64,000 nt of DNA from Candidatus Oscillochloris fontis (GTDB taxonomy: Bacteria > Chloroflexota > Chloroflexia > Chloroflexales > Chloroflexaceae). The position numbers were made by a program, and so were the translations under genes. This document shows, in pieces, positions 8,198-17,118 of the stretch (its first letter is position 1; every line of letters begins with the position of its first letter). The notes under the pieces were generated by a model that saw nothing but the letters and a program-made list of their open reading frames with translations, was not told the DNA's origin and made no database searches. The stretch spans positions 1 through 64,000 of the forward strand of contig NZ_RYFD01000010.1 in NCBI RefSeq assembly GCF_004138135.1. The letters run 5' to 3'.

Positions 8198-9184
8198 ATG
8201 CGTCTTGTCACCTTTAGCCCCCCCGCTGGCCCGCCCCGCGCCGGTGTCCTACTCGGTACCGCCGTGGTCGATCTGGCCGCCGCCGCCCCCCTCGTACTCG
8301 AAGAGGCTGAAGCGCAGCGCTGGGATCTGCTCAGTCTGCTCCAGGCCGATCAGGATGAGGGTAACCTCGAAACCGCCGCCGAGATTGTCGCGGCAGTGAT
8401 CCAGTTGAGCGGTGGGGCGGAGATGGGCAACAGCGAACTCCACCTGGGTGGCGCAGCTATGCTCCTCCCCCTCACCCAAGTGCGCCTCCTCGCTCCACTA
8501 CCCCGCCCTGCCAGCGTGCGCGACTTCTTCGCCTTTGAACAGCACGTCGCCGCCGCCGCCGCCCTGCGTGGCCAGCCCGTCCCCAGCGAGTGGTACCGAA
8601 TCCCCACCTTCTACTTCAGCAACCACGCCGCTATCTACGGCCCCGATGCCCCGATCCCCATGCCCCAGAGCGAGGCGCTCGACTACGAACTCGAACTGGC
8701 CTGCGTCATCGGGCGCACCGGGCGCAACATCAGCCCCGACGAGGCGAACGACTATATCGCCGGGTATATGATCATGAATGATTGGAGTGCCCGCGACCTC
8801 CAGCTCCAGGAGATGGCCATCGGCCTCGGCCCGGCCAAGGGGAAGGATTTCGCCACCTCACTCGGCCCCTGGCTGGTTACGCCAGATGAACTGGAGATCT
8901 ATGCCGATGATGATGGGCACTTGAGCCTCACCATGCAGGCACGGGTGAATGGGGTCGTGCGCTCATCCGGAAACGCGGCGAGTATGTACTACCGCTTTGC
9001 CGACCTGATCGCCCACGCCAGCCGCGATGTCACCCTCTACCCCGGCGATGTACTGGGAAGTGGTACGGTCGGGAGCGGCTGTCTGCTCGAACTCACCCAA
9101 GGCTATGGGCCGTGGCTCGCCCGTGGGGATGTGGTCGAACTAGAAATAACCGGGCTAGGCGTTCTACGCAATAGTATCGAATAA
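8198..9184 (+). CDS. Fumarylacetoacetate hydrolase family protein
   Basis: 328 residues with an N-terminal FAH_N-like stretch and a FAH catalytic domain from about residue 100. Visible landmarks are the metal-binding E-x-E in LDYELELACVIG, then NDWSARDLQ, GPAKGKDFATSLGPW and GDVLGSGTVGSG. These enzymes hydrolyse or decarboxylate C-C bonds in catabolic diketo acids, for example homoprotocatechuate or tyrosine breakdown. The substrate is not resolved. It begins 29 bases after the MITE-like repeat and is followed by a convergent gene. Confidence 0.85.
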   Translation: MRLVTFSPPAGPPRAGVLLGTAVVDLAAAAPLVLEEAEAQRWDLLSLLQADQDEGNLETAAEIVAAVIQLSGGAEMGNSELHLGGAAMLLPLTQVRLLAPLPRPASVRDFFAFEQHVAAAAALRGQPVPSEWYRIPTFYFSNHAAIYGPDAPIPMPQSEALDYELELACVIGRTGRNISPDEANDYIAGYMIMNDWSARDLQLQEMAIGLGPAKGKDFATSLGPWLVTPDELEIYADDDGHLSLTMQARVNGVVRSSGNAASMYYRFADLIAHASRDVTLYPGDVLGSGTVGSGCLLELTQGYGPWLARGDVVELEITGLGVLRNSIE

Positions 9185-9185
9185 C

Positions 9186-10301
9186 CTAACTCGATCCGCG
9201 CTGCCCACGCAAGCGCCAGATCAGACTACCCAGAGCGGGGCCAAAACGGTTGATGAAGCGCTGCCGATCCCGCCCCGCATCATAGATCTGATGCGCCAAC
9301 TTCGCCACCTGGGTGGTGTCTGCACTCGCCCCCACCACCTCGGCTGCGGGCACCTCAAAACACACCGCATCCAGATTAAAGGTCGCCGCAACATCCACCA
9401 GATGCGGCACCGACTCATACGGCGGTTCAAGCAAGACATTGGCGCGCACATAGATCCCCTGATCATGGGCGCTACTGACTACGTGGCTGACCCGGTGACG
9501 CGTCTCCGCCGACTCAAAGACCCGACTGGCTCGCATCGTCAGCGTCAGCGCCTCACAGCCAGCCTGCGCCAGCGGCACCATCAGCGCCGCATCCAGTAAC
9601 TCGGCATCAGCACTCGCCTCCCAACGCACCATAAGTTGGGCATCACACAGGAGGCGCAACATCTCCACCAACCACGCATGATCCATCGTCAACAGCACAT
9701 CGGGGAAGAGAAAGTGGCGTAACCCAAACTCCGCCGCAACCGTGCGCAACTCGGCCACGATCTGACTCGGCACCCGCAAAACCACATCCCCCGCTTTACG
9801 CACATCACGGCCCGCAATCAGCATGGTCGTCTGGAGTTCCCCGCCCACCGCACGCAGGTTGTAGCCCTCCAACGAGAGCAAATGGCGGGAAGGGAAGGGC
9901 AGCGCATCTATCGACTCAAGCGCTGCAAGATTCTGCTGACAACCGTCAGTTCCACCCCGCTGCTGCTGAATCCAGGTCAGTGCTTCACAACAGACATGAT
10001 GTGCATCCAAACTGCTACGGCTCATCGGAAGCACTAAGACATGCTCATGCTGATCTTGATGCAACGCCTCTAACGCCGCTGTGCGGAGTTCGGCCTGATC
10101 ACCAGCCACCACCAATATGTGCGGGCGAAATGAGCGCAGTGGCAAAAATGCACTACTCCACGCCGTCTCTGGATCAAGCCCTAGATCATAGATGCGCACA
10201 ATATGACGCCGCTGCTCCAATAACGTGGCAAGATAGGCTAAACTCAACGGAGGTATGCATACCGTATTGGCGCTCGGAAGAGCAATCAATGCCACATTCA
10301 T
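9186..10301 (-). CDS. B12-binding/radical-SAM-like protein lacking cluster cysteines
   Basis: 371 residues. The N-terminus (NVALIALPSANTVCIPPLSLAYLATLLEQ) matches the cobalamin-binding-domain start of B12-dependent radical SAM enzymes, and the second half follows a radical SAM barrel (VPSQIVAELRTVAAEFGLRHFLFPDVLLTMD, then RWEASADAELLDAALMVPLAQAGCEALTLTM). The segment that should hold CxxxCxxC reads LIAGRDVRKAGDVVLRVPS with no cysteine at all. It is therefore probably a non-catalytic relative, or one with a changed function. ATG at 10301 is chosen because GAGAGAGG lies 7 nt upstream; the frame extends further 5'. Confidence 0.65.
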   Translation of the reverse strand: MNVALIALPSANTVCIPPLSLAYLATLLEQRRHIVRIYDLGLDPETAWSSAFLPLRSFRPHILVVAGDQAELRTAALEALHQDQHEHVLVLPMSRSSLDAHHVCCEALTWIQQQRGGTDGCQQNLAALESIDALPFPSRHLLSLEGYNLRAVGGELQTTMLIAGRDVRKAGDVVLRVPSQIVAELRTVAAEFGLRHFLFPDVLLTMDHAWLVEMLRLLCDAQLMVRWEASADAELLDAALMVPLAQAGCEALTLTMRASRVFESAETRHRVSHVVSSAHDQGIYVRANVLLEPPYESVPHLVDVAATFNLDAVCFEVPAAEVVGASADTTQVAKLAHQIYDAGRDRQRFINRFGPALGSLIWRLRGQRGSS

Positions 10302-10432
10302 GCACAAACCTCTCTCTCCAGGGGCATCATCAGTGATACCCGCGACGATCATACCAGTGCATGATCGCACTCTTCCAGAGTGTCCGGCGTTAACATATCG
10401 TTAGGTAGCGCAAGAGAACGGTGACAATATCA

Positions 10433-12613
10433 TCAAGCGGCAGGTTCACGGATCATCTGTTCGCGCCGCACCAGAGGAATGGTGAAGTTAAAACAACTTC
10501 CCTGGCCGACCTCACTCTCCACCCAGATCCGCCCGTTGTGTCCCTCAACAATCTGGTGACAGATCGAAAGCCCCAAGCCAAGATGCACACCATGCGGCGA
10601 GGATTTATGCTCTAAGCGATAAAAACTGCTAAAGATCTTCTCGCGTTGCTCCGCTGGAATTCCCACCCCAGTATCTGCAACCTGTACCTGTACATACTGT
10701 TCATGTACGACCGCACGCAGAACGATCTTTCCTCCTGCCGGGGTTGCCTTCATTGCATTCTCGATCAGGTTAGTAAGCACCTGACCAATCCGCTCCGGAT
10801 CCATCAGCACTTCTGGGATGTTCTCAGGAATAGCCGCCTCTATTGTCAAGCCAAACTGCTCAACCAGAATCTGGAAACGAGTATTCGTACTCCGCAACAG
10901 ATCAGCGAGATTAGACCACTGCGGCTGAAGGCGCAAGCGTCCCGCTTCAAGCCGATTAAATTCGAGCAACTCGGTAATACGCCCCTTGAGTGCATCGGCC
11001 TGATTATCGGCTAAGCCCAAGAACTCCTGTTGTAACGCAGTGAGTGGGCCAGCTTTACCTTGCAACACCACCTTGAGGAAGCCATTGAGGGTATTCAATG
11101 GATTACGCAACTCATGCGAAACCATAGAAATAAACTCAAATCGCCGCCGTTCTTGCAACTTCTGATCGCTCACATCATGAATCACCAGCGCTACATAGCT
11201 CGCATCATCATCAGCCTCGGTGCGCACCAGCGAGGCAAAGATCTGGTAGGCCCGTTGCTGATCATCCTCACCAAAGTGAATCTCGCGCTGAATCAATGGT
11301 TGGGGCTGCGCCCGCAATTCTCGACTCATGTGATCCAGTTCATCACGCAACCCATCACCATTCGCATCACTCTTCTGGAGAGTCTGATACGCCACCGGGT
11401 TCGCGATCACCATCGCCCCCTGCGCATCCACCACGATCAGGCCATCACCAATATCCCGCACCACCGCCTGAAGCATGGCTTGTTGATGTTCGAGGCGTGT
11501 ATGCAATTCGGCATTCTGGATGGCCACACTGGCCTGGATACTAAATGAGGTGAGATGGCGTGCATCGGTGGGAGTAAAGGCATGACGCTGAGCACTCACA
11601 ACCGTGAGCGACCCAATGACCTGATTATGCGGATCAACGAGCGGCACACTCAGCGCCGAAAGGATACCAGCCCGTTGCAGGTAACTCCAATCTGCATCCA
11701 GCAGCGCATCCCCGACCACCACCGGCGAATGGCTCTGCACCACCTGTTGGGCCAACGGCTCCGCCCACAGATGCGGTGCGCCCCCACCCATCCCCAAGGT
11801 ACGGTGGGTAAACCCCGCTCCACTCACCAGACTCAGCCCGGCAGCACTCACCCGTGGTGCCCCGATCATCTGCATCATACTATCCAGAATCTGACTCAGA
11901 ACCTCATCGAGACTCAACGAACCCGTGATTGCCCGCAGACTCTCCTCCAACGACTGCTGACGCCGAATACGTACCCGCAGGTCGGTATTACTACTCTCGA
12001 GTTCCGCCACCCGCGCATCATACTCAACCCGCATCTGAATCAGTTGCAGATCAAGATCATCAGTACGGCGCAAGCGGCGCTCCGCGAGGACAAACAGCAG
12101 ACAAACAAAGAAACAACTCGCAGCAATCAAACCCCAAAAACCCACTACCTGATCCGCTCGTAACATCCCAAAATCAACCCCAATGCGATAACTCGCTGCT
12201 AAATAGAGCGGCCCAAACAGGGTTGGAACGAGCACGACCGGCAAAAAGGTACGCCAAGAGTAGACCACCTTCAAGGCCATTACCATATAGATCGGAAAGA
12301 TGATCAATTTGAAGGGCGCAACCGCAACAATCAACCAGAATGAGATCGCCACATCAGCCAATATGCCAGCGATCTGCACTCCACGGAGTTGTAGTTGATG
12401 CTGGCTCATCCGCGCATCTCGCAACGCCAGCAACCAACCAAAATGAAAGGCGGTATAGAGCAGCAACCCACCCGCCACAATGGTGTTCAGGGGTAGCTGA
12501 GACAACGACCAGAACACCATCATAATGAGTAAGATGATCATCAGGAGCCAGTCGCGCATCGTTGCTCGTACCCATGGCTCTGCACGCGCAAAGAGCATAT
12601 CGGTCGTAGCCAT
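10433..12613 (-). CDS. Membrane-bound sensor histidine kinase (GAF-PAS)
   Basis: 726 residues. Order: about six N-terminal membrane helices (20-190), a short coiled coil with a charged linker, a GAF domain (about 235-380), a PAS-like domain (IGDGLIVVDAQGAMVIANP), HisKA with the H-box SHELRNPLN, and HATPase_c with N-box NLIENAMKA and G-boxes DTGVGIP and GLGLSICHQIVE. It phosphorylates its own histidine and passes the phosphate to a response regulator, here surely the gene just upstream. GGAGG lies 7-8 bases before the ATG at 12613. The stimulus is unknown. Confidence 0.9.
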   Translation of the reverse strand: MATTDMLFARAEPWVRATMRDWLLMIILLIMMVFWSLSQLPLNTIVAGGLLLYTAFHFGWLLALRDARMSQHQLQLRGVQIAGILADVAISFWLIVAVAPFKLIIFPIYMVMALKVVYSWRTFLPVVLVPTLFGPLYLAASYRIGVDFGMLRADQVVGFWGLIAASCFFVCLLFVLAERRLRRTDDLDLQLIQMRVEYDARVAELESSNTDLRVRIRRQQSLEESLRAITGSLSLDEVLSQILDSMMQMIGAPRVSAAGLSLVSGAGFTHRTLGMGGGAPHLWAEPLAQQVVQSHSPVVVGDALLDADWSYLQRAGILSALSVPLVDPHNQVIGSLTVVSAQRHAFTPTDARHLTSFSIQASVAIQNAELHTRLEHQQAMLQAVVRDIGDGLIVVDAQGAMVIANPVAYQTLQKSDANGDGLRDELDHMSRELRAQPQPLIQREIHFGEDDQQRAYQIFASLVRTEADDDASYVALVIHDVSDQKLQERRRFEFISMVSHELRNPLNTLNGFLKVVLQGKAGPLTALQQEFLGLADNQADALKGRITELLEFNRLEAGRLRLQPQWSNLADLLRSTNTRFQILVEQFGLTIEAAIPENIPEVLMDPERIGQVLTNLIENAMKATPAGGKIVLRAVVHEQYVQVQVADTGVGIPAEQREKIFSSFYRLEHKSSPHGVHLGLGLSICHQIVEGHNGRIWVESEVGQGSCFNFTIPLVRREQMIREPAA

Positions 12614-12638
12614 GAACAACGCCTCCTGGCGTCTTGTC

Positions 12639-13319
12639 TCAGGCTTCAAACTTATAGCCCAGATTACGCACCGTTATCACATGACGCGGATGTTCGGGAT
12701 CACGCTCAATCTTCGTGCGTAGACGCCGTATATAGACCGCCACCAGATTGCCCTCGCCTTCGTAATCATAGCCCCAGACTTTGCTGAGGATCTGACTCAC
12801 GTTCAAGATCCGTCCGGCATTCTTCATTAAGTAGTAGAGCAAACGGAATTCGAGTGGCGTTAACTCTATAGTACGCCCATCGGTAAAGATAACCTTATGT
12901 TCCACCGGATCAAGGGTCAAATCACCCTGACTCAGGCGTGACGAGGTGCTCAACAGATCACTATTGCGCCGACGCAACACCGCCTCAACCCGCGCCAATA
13001 GTTCAGATGGCTCGTAGGGCTTGACCAAATAGTCATCACCCCCGATCTGCAAGCCCATCACTCGATCCTGAAGCTGCGAGCGCCCCGAAAGAAAGATGAT
13101 CGGGACATCTGAGTTGCGCCGGATCTGGCGGCAAATATCAAAGCCATTTGACTTGGGCATCATGACATCAAGCAGAATGAGATCCGGGTTATGCTGATCA
13201 ACCGCCTGAAGGACACTCTGCGCATCGTACACCTTGATTACGCGATACCCAGCCTCTTCTAGCACAAACGAGGTCAGCTTGACACTGGGGATATCGTCAT
13301 CAGCTACCAAGATATACAT
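12639..13319 (-). CDS. OmpR/PhoB-family response regulator
   Basis: 226 residues: receiver domain with acidic pocket DDD (7-9), phospho-acceptor Asp51 in LLDVMMPK, and Lys100 in LVKPYEP, then a winged-helix DNA-binding domain (ELTPLEFRLLYYLMKN through RRLRTKIE and GYKFEA). AAGGAG precedes the ATG. It is the first gene of a two-gene operon with the histidine kinase 25 bases downstream. No target can be named from the window. Confidence 0.92.
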   Translation of the reverse strand: MYILVADDDIPSVKLTSFVLEEAGYRVIKVYDAQSVLQAVDQHNPDLILLDVMMPKSNGFDICRQIRRNSDVPIIFLSGRSQLQDRVMGLQIGGDDYLVKPYEPSELLARVEAVLRRRNSDLLSTSSRLSQGDLTLDPVEHKVIFTDGRTIELTPLEFRLLYYLMKNAGRILNVSQILSKVWGYDYEGEGNLVAVYIRRLRTKIERDPEHPRHVITVRNLGYKFEA

Positions 13320-13372
13320 AGCACTGCTCCTTCGTGCAACCCGGTACGTAGATTACAATTTTAACAGAAAAG

Positions 13373-13579
13373 AAGGTCGAGGCGCAATACCTTGCGCCTC
13401 GACCTTCAGTGGAGGTTTGGGGGAGGCTTCGCCTCCCCCGAAGAACTTTTTTGTTGTGTTTTGGCGGCTTCGCCGCCAAAACACAACAAAAATTGGGGTT
13501 TGGGACGCAGCCCCAACATGGGTTTTAGGGCGTTAGCCCTAAAGTTCACACCAATAGGCGGCTTCGCCTCCCCCAAATA
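13373..13579. repeat. Hairpin repeat cluster, copy C2
   Basis: This fills the gap before the response regulator. It starts with AAGGTCGAGGCGCAA-TACC-TTGCGCCTCGACCTT (13373-13406), then GGGGGAGGC-TTC-GCCTCCCCC. The long AT-arm stem with GGCGGC-TTC-GCCGCC follows at 13447-13492 (arms TTGTTGTGTTTT and AAAACACAACAA), then TTTAGGGCG-TTA-GCCCTAAA. Same architecture as copy C1 with different arms. No gene. Confidence 0.7.
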
Positions 13580-15106
13580 TTACCGCGCCCGCGCCACCCG
13601 TTCACGCATGCGCCGCCGTGCCGCCATGGCCCCCAGGCTGATCGGGATCGGTGCGGAGGGTGCAATCCGCAACGGCACTGGCTGCTGCTGCGGTGGGTAG
13701 CCCAACAAGCGCATGATCGTCGCCTGATCCTGCTGCGGAACATAGCGCGATTGCAGCCGCCCCTCGACTTGGCTAAAGACGACCCGCGCTGGCTCCGGAC
13801 TCAGGCAGTGATGCGCCCCGCCCCGCCCCGAAATCATCTGCTGGTAGGCGCCTACCCCGCAGATGGCCAGCACCAATCCCTCGCCAATGTCGGGTAACAT
13901 CAGCGGGGGCTGATCCGGGCGCGGATAGACATCGTCACTATCGCAGGTGCGCCGCCCAGCCAGCCGCACCGGGCGTACCGGACGATCCCAGCCGTTCAAG
14001 GGCACGATCACAAACTCCTGCCCCTCAACCAGAATGCTGTCCGGCAGGCTCACCATCAGGCTCCCGTTCACCAAGTACCAGTCCGGCTCACCCGCCTGCC
14101 CGGCCTTCACCGCACCGACCTCCAGCAAAAAGACGCTGTGGGTCGCCACGGTGTAGCGCCCGAACTCGCCCACCAGATCCGGCATCGGCACATCATACTC
14201 GGCGCAGGTGTCACGGATCACCCGCATCAGACGGGTCAGGAAGCCGACATAGTCAAACTCAAACCCCAGCCGGTAGCCCGATGTCGGTACGCCACCACCA
14301 AAGTTGAAGTAGCGCAGTGTCGGCACCTGCTGACGGAGGCGGCAGTAACCCTCTACCGAGTCGCGCAGCGTGTTGAGGAAGTGCGCCTCATCCTCCACCT
14401 GGCTCCCGATCATGGCGTGATAGAGCACCAGCCGGTGGCGACTCGCGGCGATCATCTCCGCCGCCTGGGTGATCTCAGCCCCACTCAGGCCAAAACGATC
14501 CTGGCCCGGATGGCGACCATCCCGATTACCCGCCGCCCGCTCGCGTACCCCAAATTGCATCACATGCGGGCTGCTGATCAGATCCTCAAGCTCGTTCAGG
14601 TCATCCAAGACCGGCGTAAGCGTCTCACAACCATCGCTGCGTAGCTCGCGAATCGCCGCCAAATAGTTCGGCTCCTTTGATCCGTGGCAAAAGATCAAAC
14701 GTCCCTTCGGCAACGTTCCCTGCCGCCAGAGACGATGGGCGATCATCACATCGGCCGCCGCCGATGTCTCATAGTGTACCCCCGCCGCAAGAGCGGTCGC
14801 CACCGCCTCAGCGGCAAAGTTGGCCTTGGTGGCGTAGGCATAGAGGAAGGTACCAGTATACTCGCTGTTGTGGCGAGCCTGCGCGGCCCAAGCGTGCATG
14901 CGCTCCACCTGGGTCGTAATTTGCGGAGTATAGACCACTTCGAGCGGGGCACCATGGCGGTTGGCCAACCGGTTCAGGTTAGCTTGCCCACCCAGCAGGA
15001 TCTGGCCCTGCTCACGGGTGAGAAAATCAGTCAACGGCCCCTCCGGGGCAATGCCATGGCGATCCTGGATGTACTCGGCGTAGATCTGTTGCTTCAACTG
15101 TACCAA
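13580..15106 (-). CDS. PLP-dependent group IV decarboxylase (Orn/Dap/Arg family)
   Basis: 508 residues with the alanine-racemase-type PLP barrel plus a C-terminal beta domain. YAYATKANF carries the PLP lysine; YETSAAADV, RFGLSGAEI, YFNFGGGVP (phosphate-binding glycine loop) and GEFGRYTVA are the expected barrel motifs. Members decarboxylate diaminopimelate, ornithine, arginine or carboxynorspermidine. The resemblance to biosynthetic arginine decarboxylases in the first half makes a polyamine role plausible, but this is not proven. The C-terminal 50 residues are Pro/Arg-rich. A 520-base leader region with a terminator-like hairpin precedes it. Confidence 0.8.
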   Translation of the reverse strand: MVQLKQQIYAEYIQDRHGIAPEGPLTDFLTREQGQILLGGQANLNRLANRHGAPLEVVYTPQITTQVERMHAWAAQARHNSEYTGTFLYAYATKANFAAEAVATALAAGVHYETSAAADVMIAHRLWRQGTLPKGRLIFCHGSKEPNYLAAIRELRSDGCETLTPVLDDLNELEDLISSPHVMQFGVRERAAGNRDGRHPGQDRFGLSGAEITQAAEMIAASRHRLVLYHAMIGSQVEDEAHFLNTLRDSVEGYCRLRQQVPTLRYFNFGGGVPTSGYRLGFEFDYVGFLTRLMRVIRDTCAEYDVPMPDLVGEFGRYTVATHSVFLLEVGAVKAGQAGEPDWYLVNGSLMVSLPDSILVEGQEFVIVPLNGWDRPVRPVRLAGRRTCDSDDVYPRPDQPPLMLPDIGEGLVLAICGVGAYQQMISGRGGAHHCLSPEPARVVFSQVEGRLQSRYVPQQDQATIMRLLGYPPQQQPVPLRIAPSAPIPISLGAMAARRRMRERVARAR

Positions 15107-15239
15107 TGCCCTCCTACAGACAAGGATGATCTTCCCAGAAGTGAGAAATGACCGGCTGTGGCGAACGCAGACCGCACACAGCCATGCCGTCGTGCATAAC
15201 GCACAACCGCGTTGCCATATGTGGCCGTGAATACGCTAC

Positions 15240-15360
15240 GGGGATCAAAAAAGCCCCTGCATCCGTGTGCAGGAGCCATCCGAGAGGAGCGGCGCGTATC
15301 GTCTACGCGCCCAGGCGGATTCCAATCCGCCCTCCGTTAGGAGGCGTCACAGGGGTGCAG
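15240..15360 (-). ncRNA. Structured RNA candidate or attenuator before decarboxylase
   Basis: On the minus strand four consecutive stems are visible: CCTCC-TAAC-GGAGG (near 15330-15344), GGCGGATT-GG-AATCCGCC, GGCGCGTA-GACGA-TACGCGCC, and finally CCTGCA-CACGGA-TGCAGG followed by TTTTTT. The last is an intrinsic terminator 130-150 bases before the decarboxylase start. The rest of the 15107-15627 gap holds weaker pairings and no gene. The region may be a leader whose terminator is conditional, or a separate small RNA. No known riboswitch class was matched. Confidence 0.45.
15246..15275 (-). terminator. Intrinsic terminator
   Basis: CTCCTGCA-CACGG-ATGCAGGGG followed by CTTTTTT on the minus strand. 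Six-base perfect core stem with a GC-rich base and a clear T-run. Confidence 0.7.
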
Positions 15361-15627
15361 TCTGGATGGCGCAGCGTATGTGCGCATAAATTGTCAGAAC
15401 TGTCCATACTGCCTCACATAAGCCCGCCCGACGCCACCACTCTGCTAACATGTCACCAGCGACAGTCGCAGTGGCGCTATCCGCTTCGCGTTCGGTGTTG
15501 CGTGTTACGTGTGTCGGGTGCCTTCCCGAAACGCGAAACCCGTGACCCAAAAACGTAACGGGGGGCGCGAATAAGCCGGTTGATTGGCTCAACCAAGTGG
15601 GCATTATACACCTAGAACTATGCACTG

Positions 15628-17118
15628 TCAATATGCGTTTTCCTGCTTCCCAGTCAGGAAATTCGCAATCGTGCGCAGGATGATTTTGATGTCCAGCAGC
15701 AACGACCAATTTTCGATATAGTAGAGGTCGTAGCGGGTACGATCTTCGATACTCGTATCGCCGCGTAGCCCATTCACCTGCGCCCAGCCGGTAAGCCCGG
15801 CCTTCTCTTTGTGACGACGCATATAGCGCGGGATCTGCTGGCTGAATTGCTCGATCCAGCGCGGTTGCTCCGGGCGCGGCCCCACCAAGCTCATCTGGCC
15901 AATCAAGACGTTGATCAACTGAGGCAACTCATCTAAGCTACTGCTGCGCAATACCCGCCCCACCCGCGTCACCCGTGGGTCGTTGGGGGTTGTCCAAGTC
16001 CCCAACGCTTCTGCATCAACTCGCATAGTACGGAACTTGAGCATCCAGAACGGCTGTACGTCCATCCCCATCCGCTCTTGCAAGAAGAAGACTGGCCCTT
16101 TGGAATCGAGCCGAATCGCTAGGGCAATCAACAGCATCAAAGGTGCCGCTACCAATAAGAGCATAGACGAGACAACCACATCCATCGCCCGCTTGAGTGC
16201 CCGGTTCCAGGGGATGTCCAGGGCCGCATTCTTCACGCTCACCAGTGGCAGATCGCTCAGGTCACCAATCGAAACCTCGTTATTGGTGATCAATTGGAAG
16301 GTGTCCGGGTAGACCTTGATCTCCACCGACTCGTCTTCGGCCAAGCTGATGATCTCCATCAAGTCTTGGGTTGAGCGCCCCGACAGCGCGATGATCACCT
16401 CATCAGCTTGGGTCGCCCGCACCACCCGCCCCAGTTGCGCCGTGCGCCCCAACACCGGCAAATCCTCGATGATCGTCCCAACCGGGGCACTATCCGAGAT
16501 GAAGCCCTGCACCCGGTAGCCCAGATCGGGTCGCCGCCGGATCGTATTCCATACCAACAGCCCCGGCTCACGTGCCCCCACCAGCAGCACCCGGCGTGTA
16601 TCAATCCCATACCTGCGTAACCAGACCACCCCCCAGCGATGCAGAACCCGCAGGGTAACGCAAGCAAAGAGGGCGATCAGCCAACTCCAGGCCAGCACAT
16701 CGCGGCTCCAGGGCAGATCAACCGCACCCAATTCGGGGAGCAGGGTGTTGATCAACAGAGCAACCACGGTCGTCAGCGAGATCGAGGTCAGCACCTTGAA
16801 GGCTTCATCCACTCGCGAAGCACCGCGTCGCATCTCATACAGGCCGTTAAAGGTAAAGACCAGCATCGCGGCCAGGTTGAAGAGCAGTAGAAACCGCATC
16901 GCCACCAATGGGTCAGAGGGCAGCAGGAGGCCCGCATTACGCATGGCTTCCAAGTTACTAATATAGACGCCGATAAAGGCCCCATTGATGGCCACCAGAT
17001 CGCACGCTATCAGCCCGGCTCGCAACAGTGCCCGCCATGTGCGTGGGTAGAGTTGGGCCTGGGGTCTATCCGACCCGGCGCGCGGCTGGGGGGAGGAGGT
17101 AATTGCGGCCAAGGGCAA
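15628..17118 (-). CDS. Polyprenyl glycosylphosphotransferase (exopolysaccharide)
   Basis: 496 residues. Four or five N-terminal membrane helices, a CoA-binding-like central domain (RRVLLVGAREPG), one more membrane helix (MDVVVSSMLLLVAAPLMLL) and a bacterial sugar transferase domain with MLKFRTM, SSLDELPQLINVL, MSLVGPRPE and GLTGWAQVNG. These enzymes start exopolysaccharide repeat units by moving a sugar-phosphate to undecaprenyl phosphate. The start is TTG at 17118, with AAGGAG 4-5 nt upstream; it overlaps the end of the upstream glycosyltransferase by about 50 bases, suggesting coupling. Confidence 0.88.
   Translation of the reverse strand: MPLAAITSSPQPRAGSDRPQAQLYPRTWRALLRAGLIACDLVAINGAFIGVYISNLEAMRNAGLLLPSDPLVAMRFLLLFNLAAMLVFTFNGLYEMRRGASRVDEAFKVLTSISLTTVVALLINTLLPELGAVDLPWSRDVLAWSWLIALFACVTLRVLHRWGVVWLRRYGIDTRRVLLVGAREPGLLVWNTIRRRPDLGYRVQGFISDSAPVGTIIEDLPVLGRTAQLGRVVRATQADEVIIALSGRSTQDLMEIISLAEDESVEIKVYPDTFQLITNNEVSIGDLSDLPLVSVKNAALDIPWNRALKRAMDVVVSSMLLLVAAPLMLLIALAIRLDSKGPVFFLQERMGMDVQPFWMLKFRTMRVDAEALGTWTTPNDPRVTRVGRVLRSSSLDELPQLINVLIGQMSLVGPRPEQPRWIEQFSQQIPRYMRRHKEKAGLTGWAQVNGLRGDTSIEDRTRYDLYYIENWSLLLDIKIILRTIANFLTGKQENAY

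Noticed and set aside
15250-15345. Guanidine-II (mini-ykkC) riboswitch, because loops contain ACGG and ACGA.
   Set aside because: The tetraloops are not closed as the motif requires and the two-hairpin spacing does not fit.
15460-15560. Possible cobalamin riboswitch on the minus strand (GCCACTG-like stretch upstream of the decarboxylase).
   Set aside because: The conserved B12 box and the rest of the core are not found in the right order.
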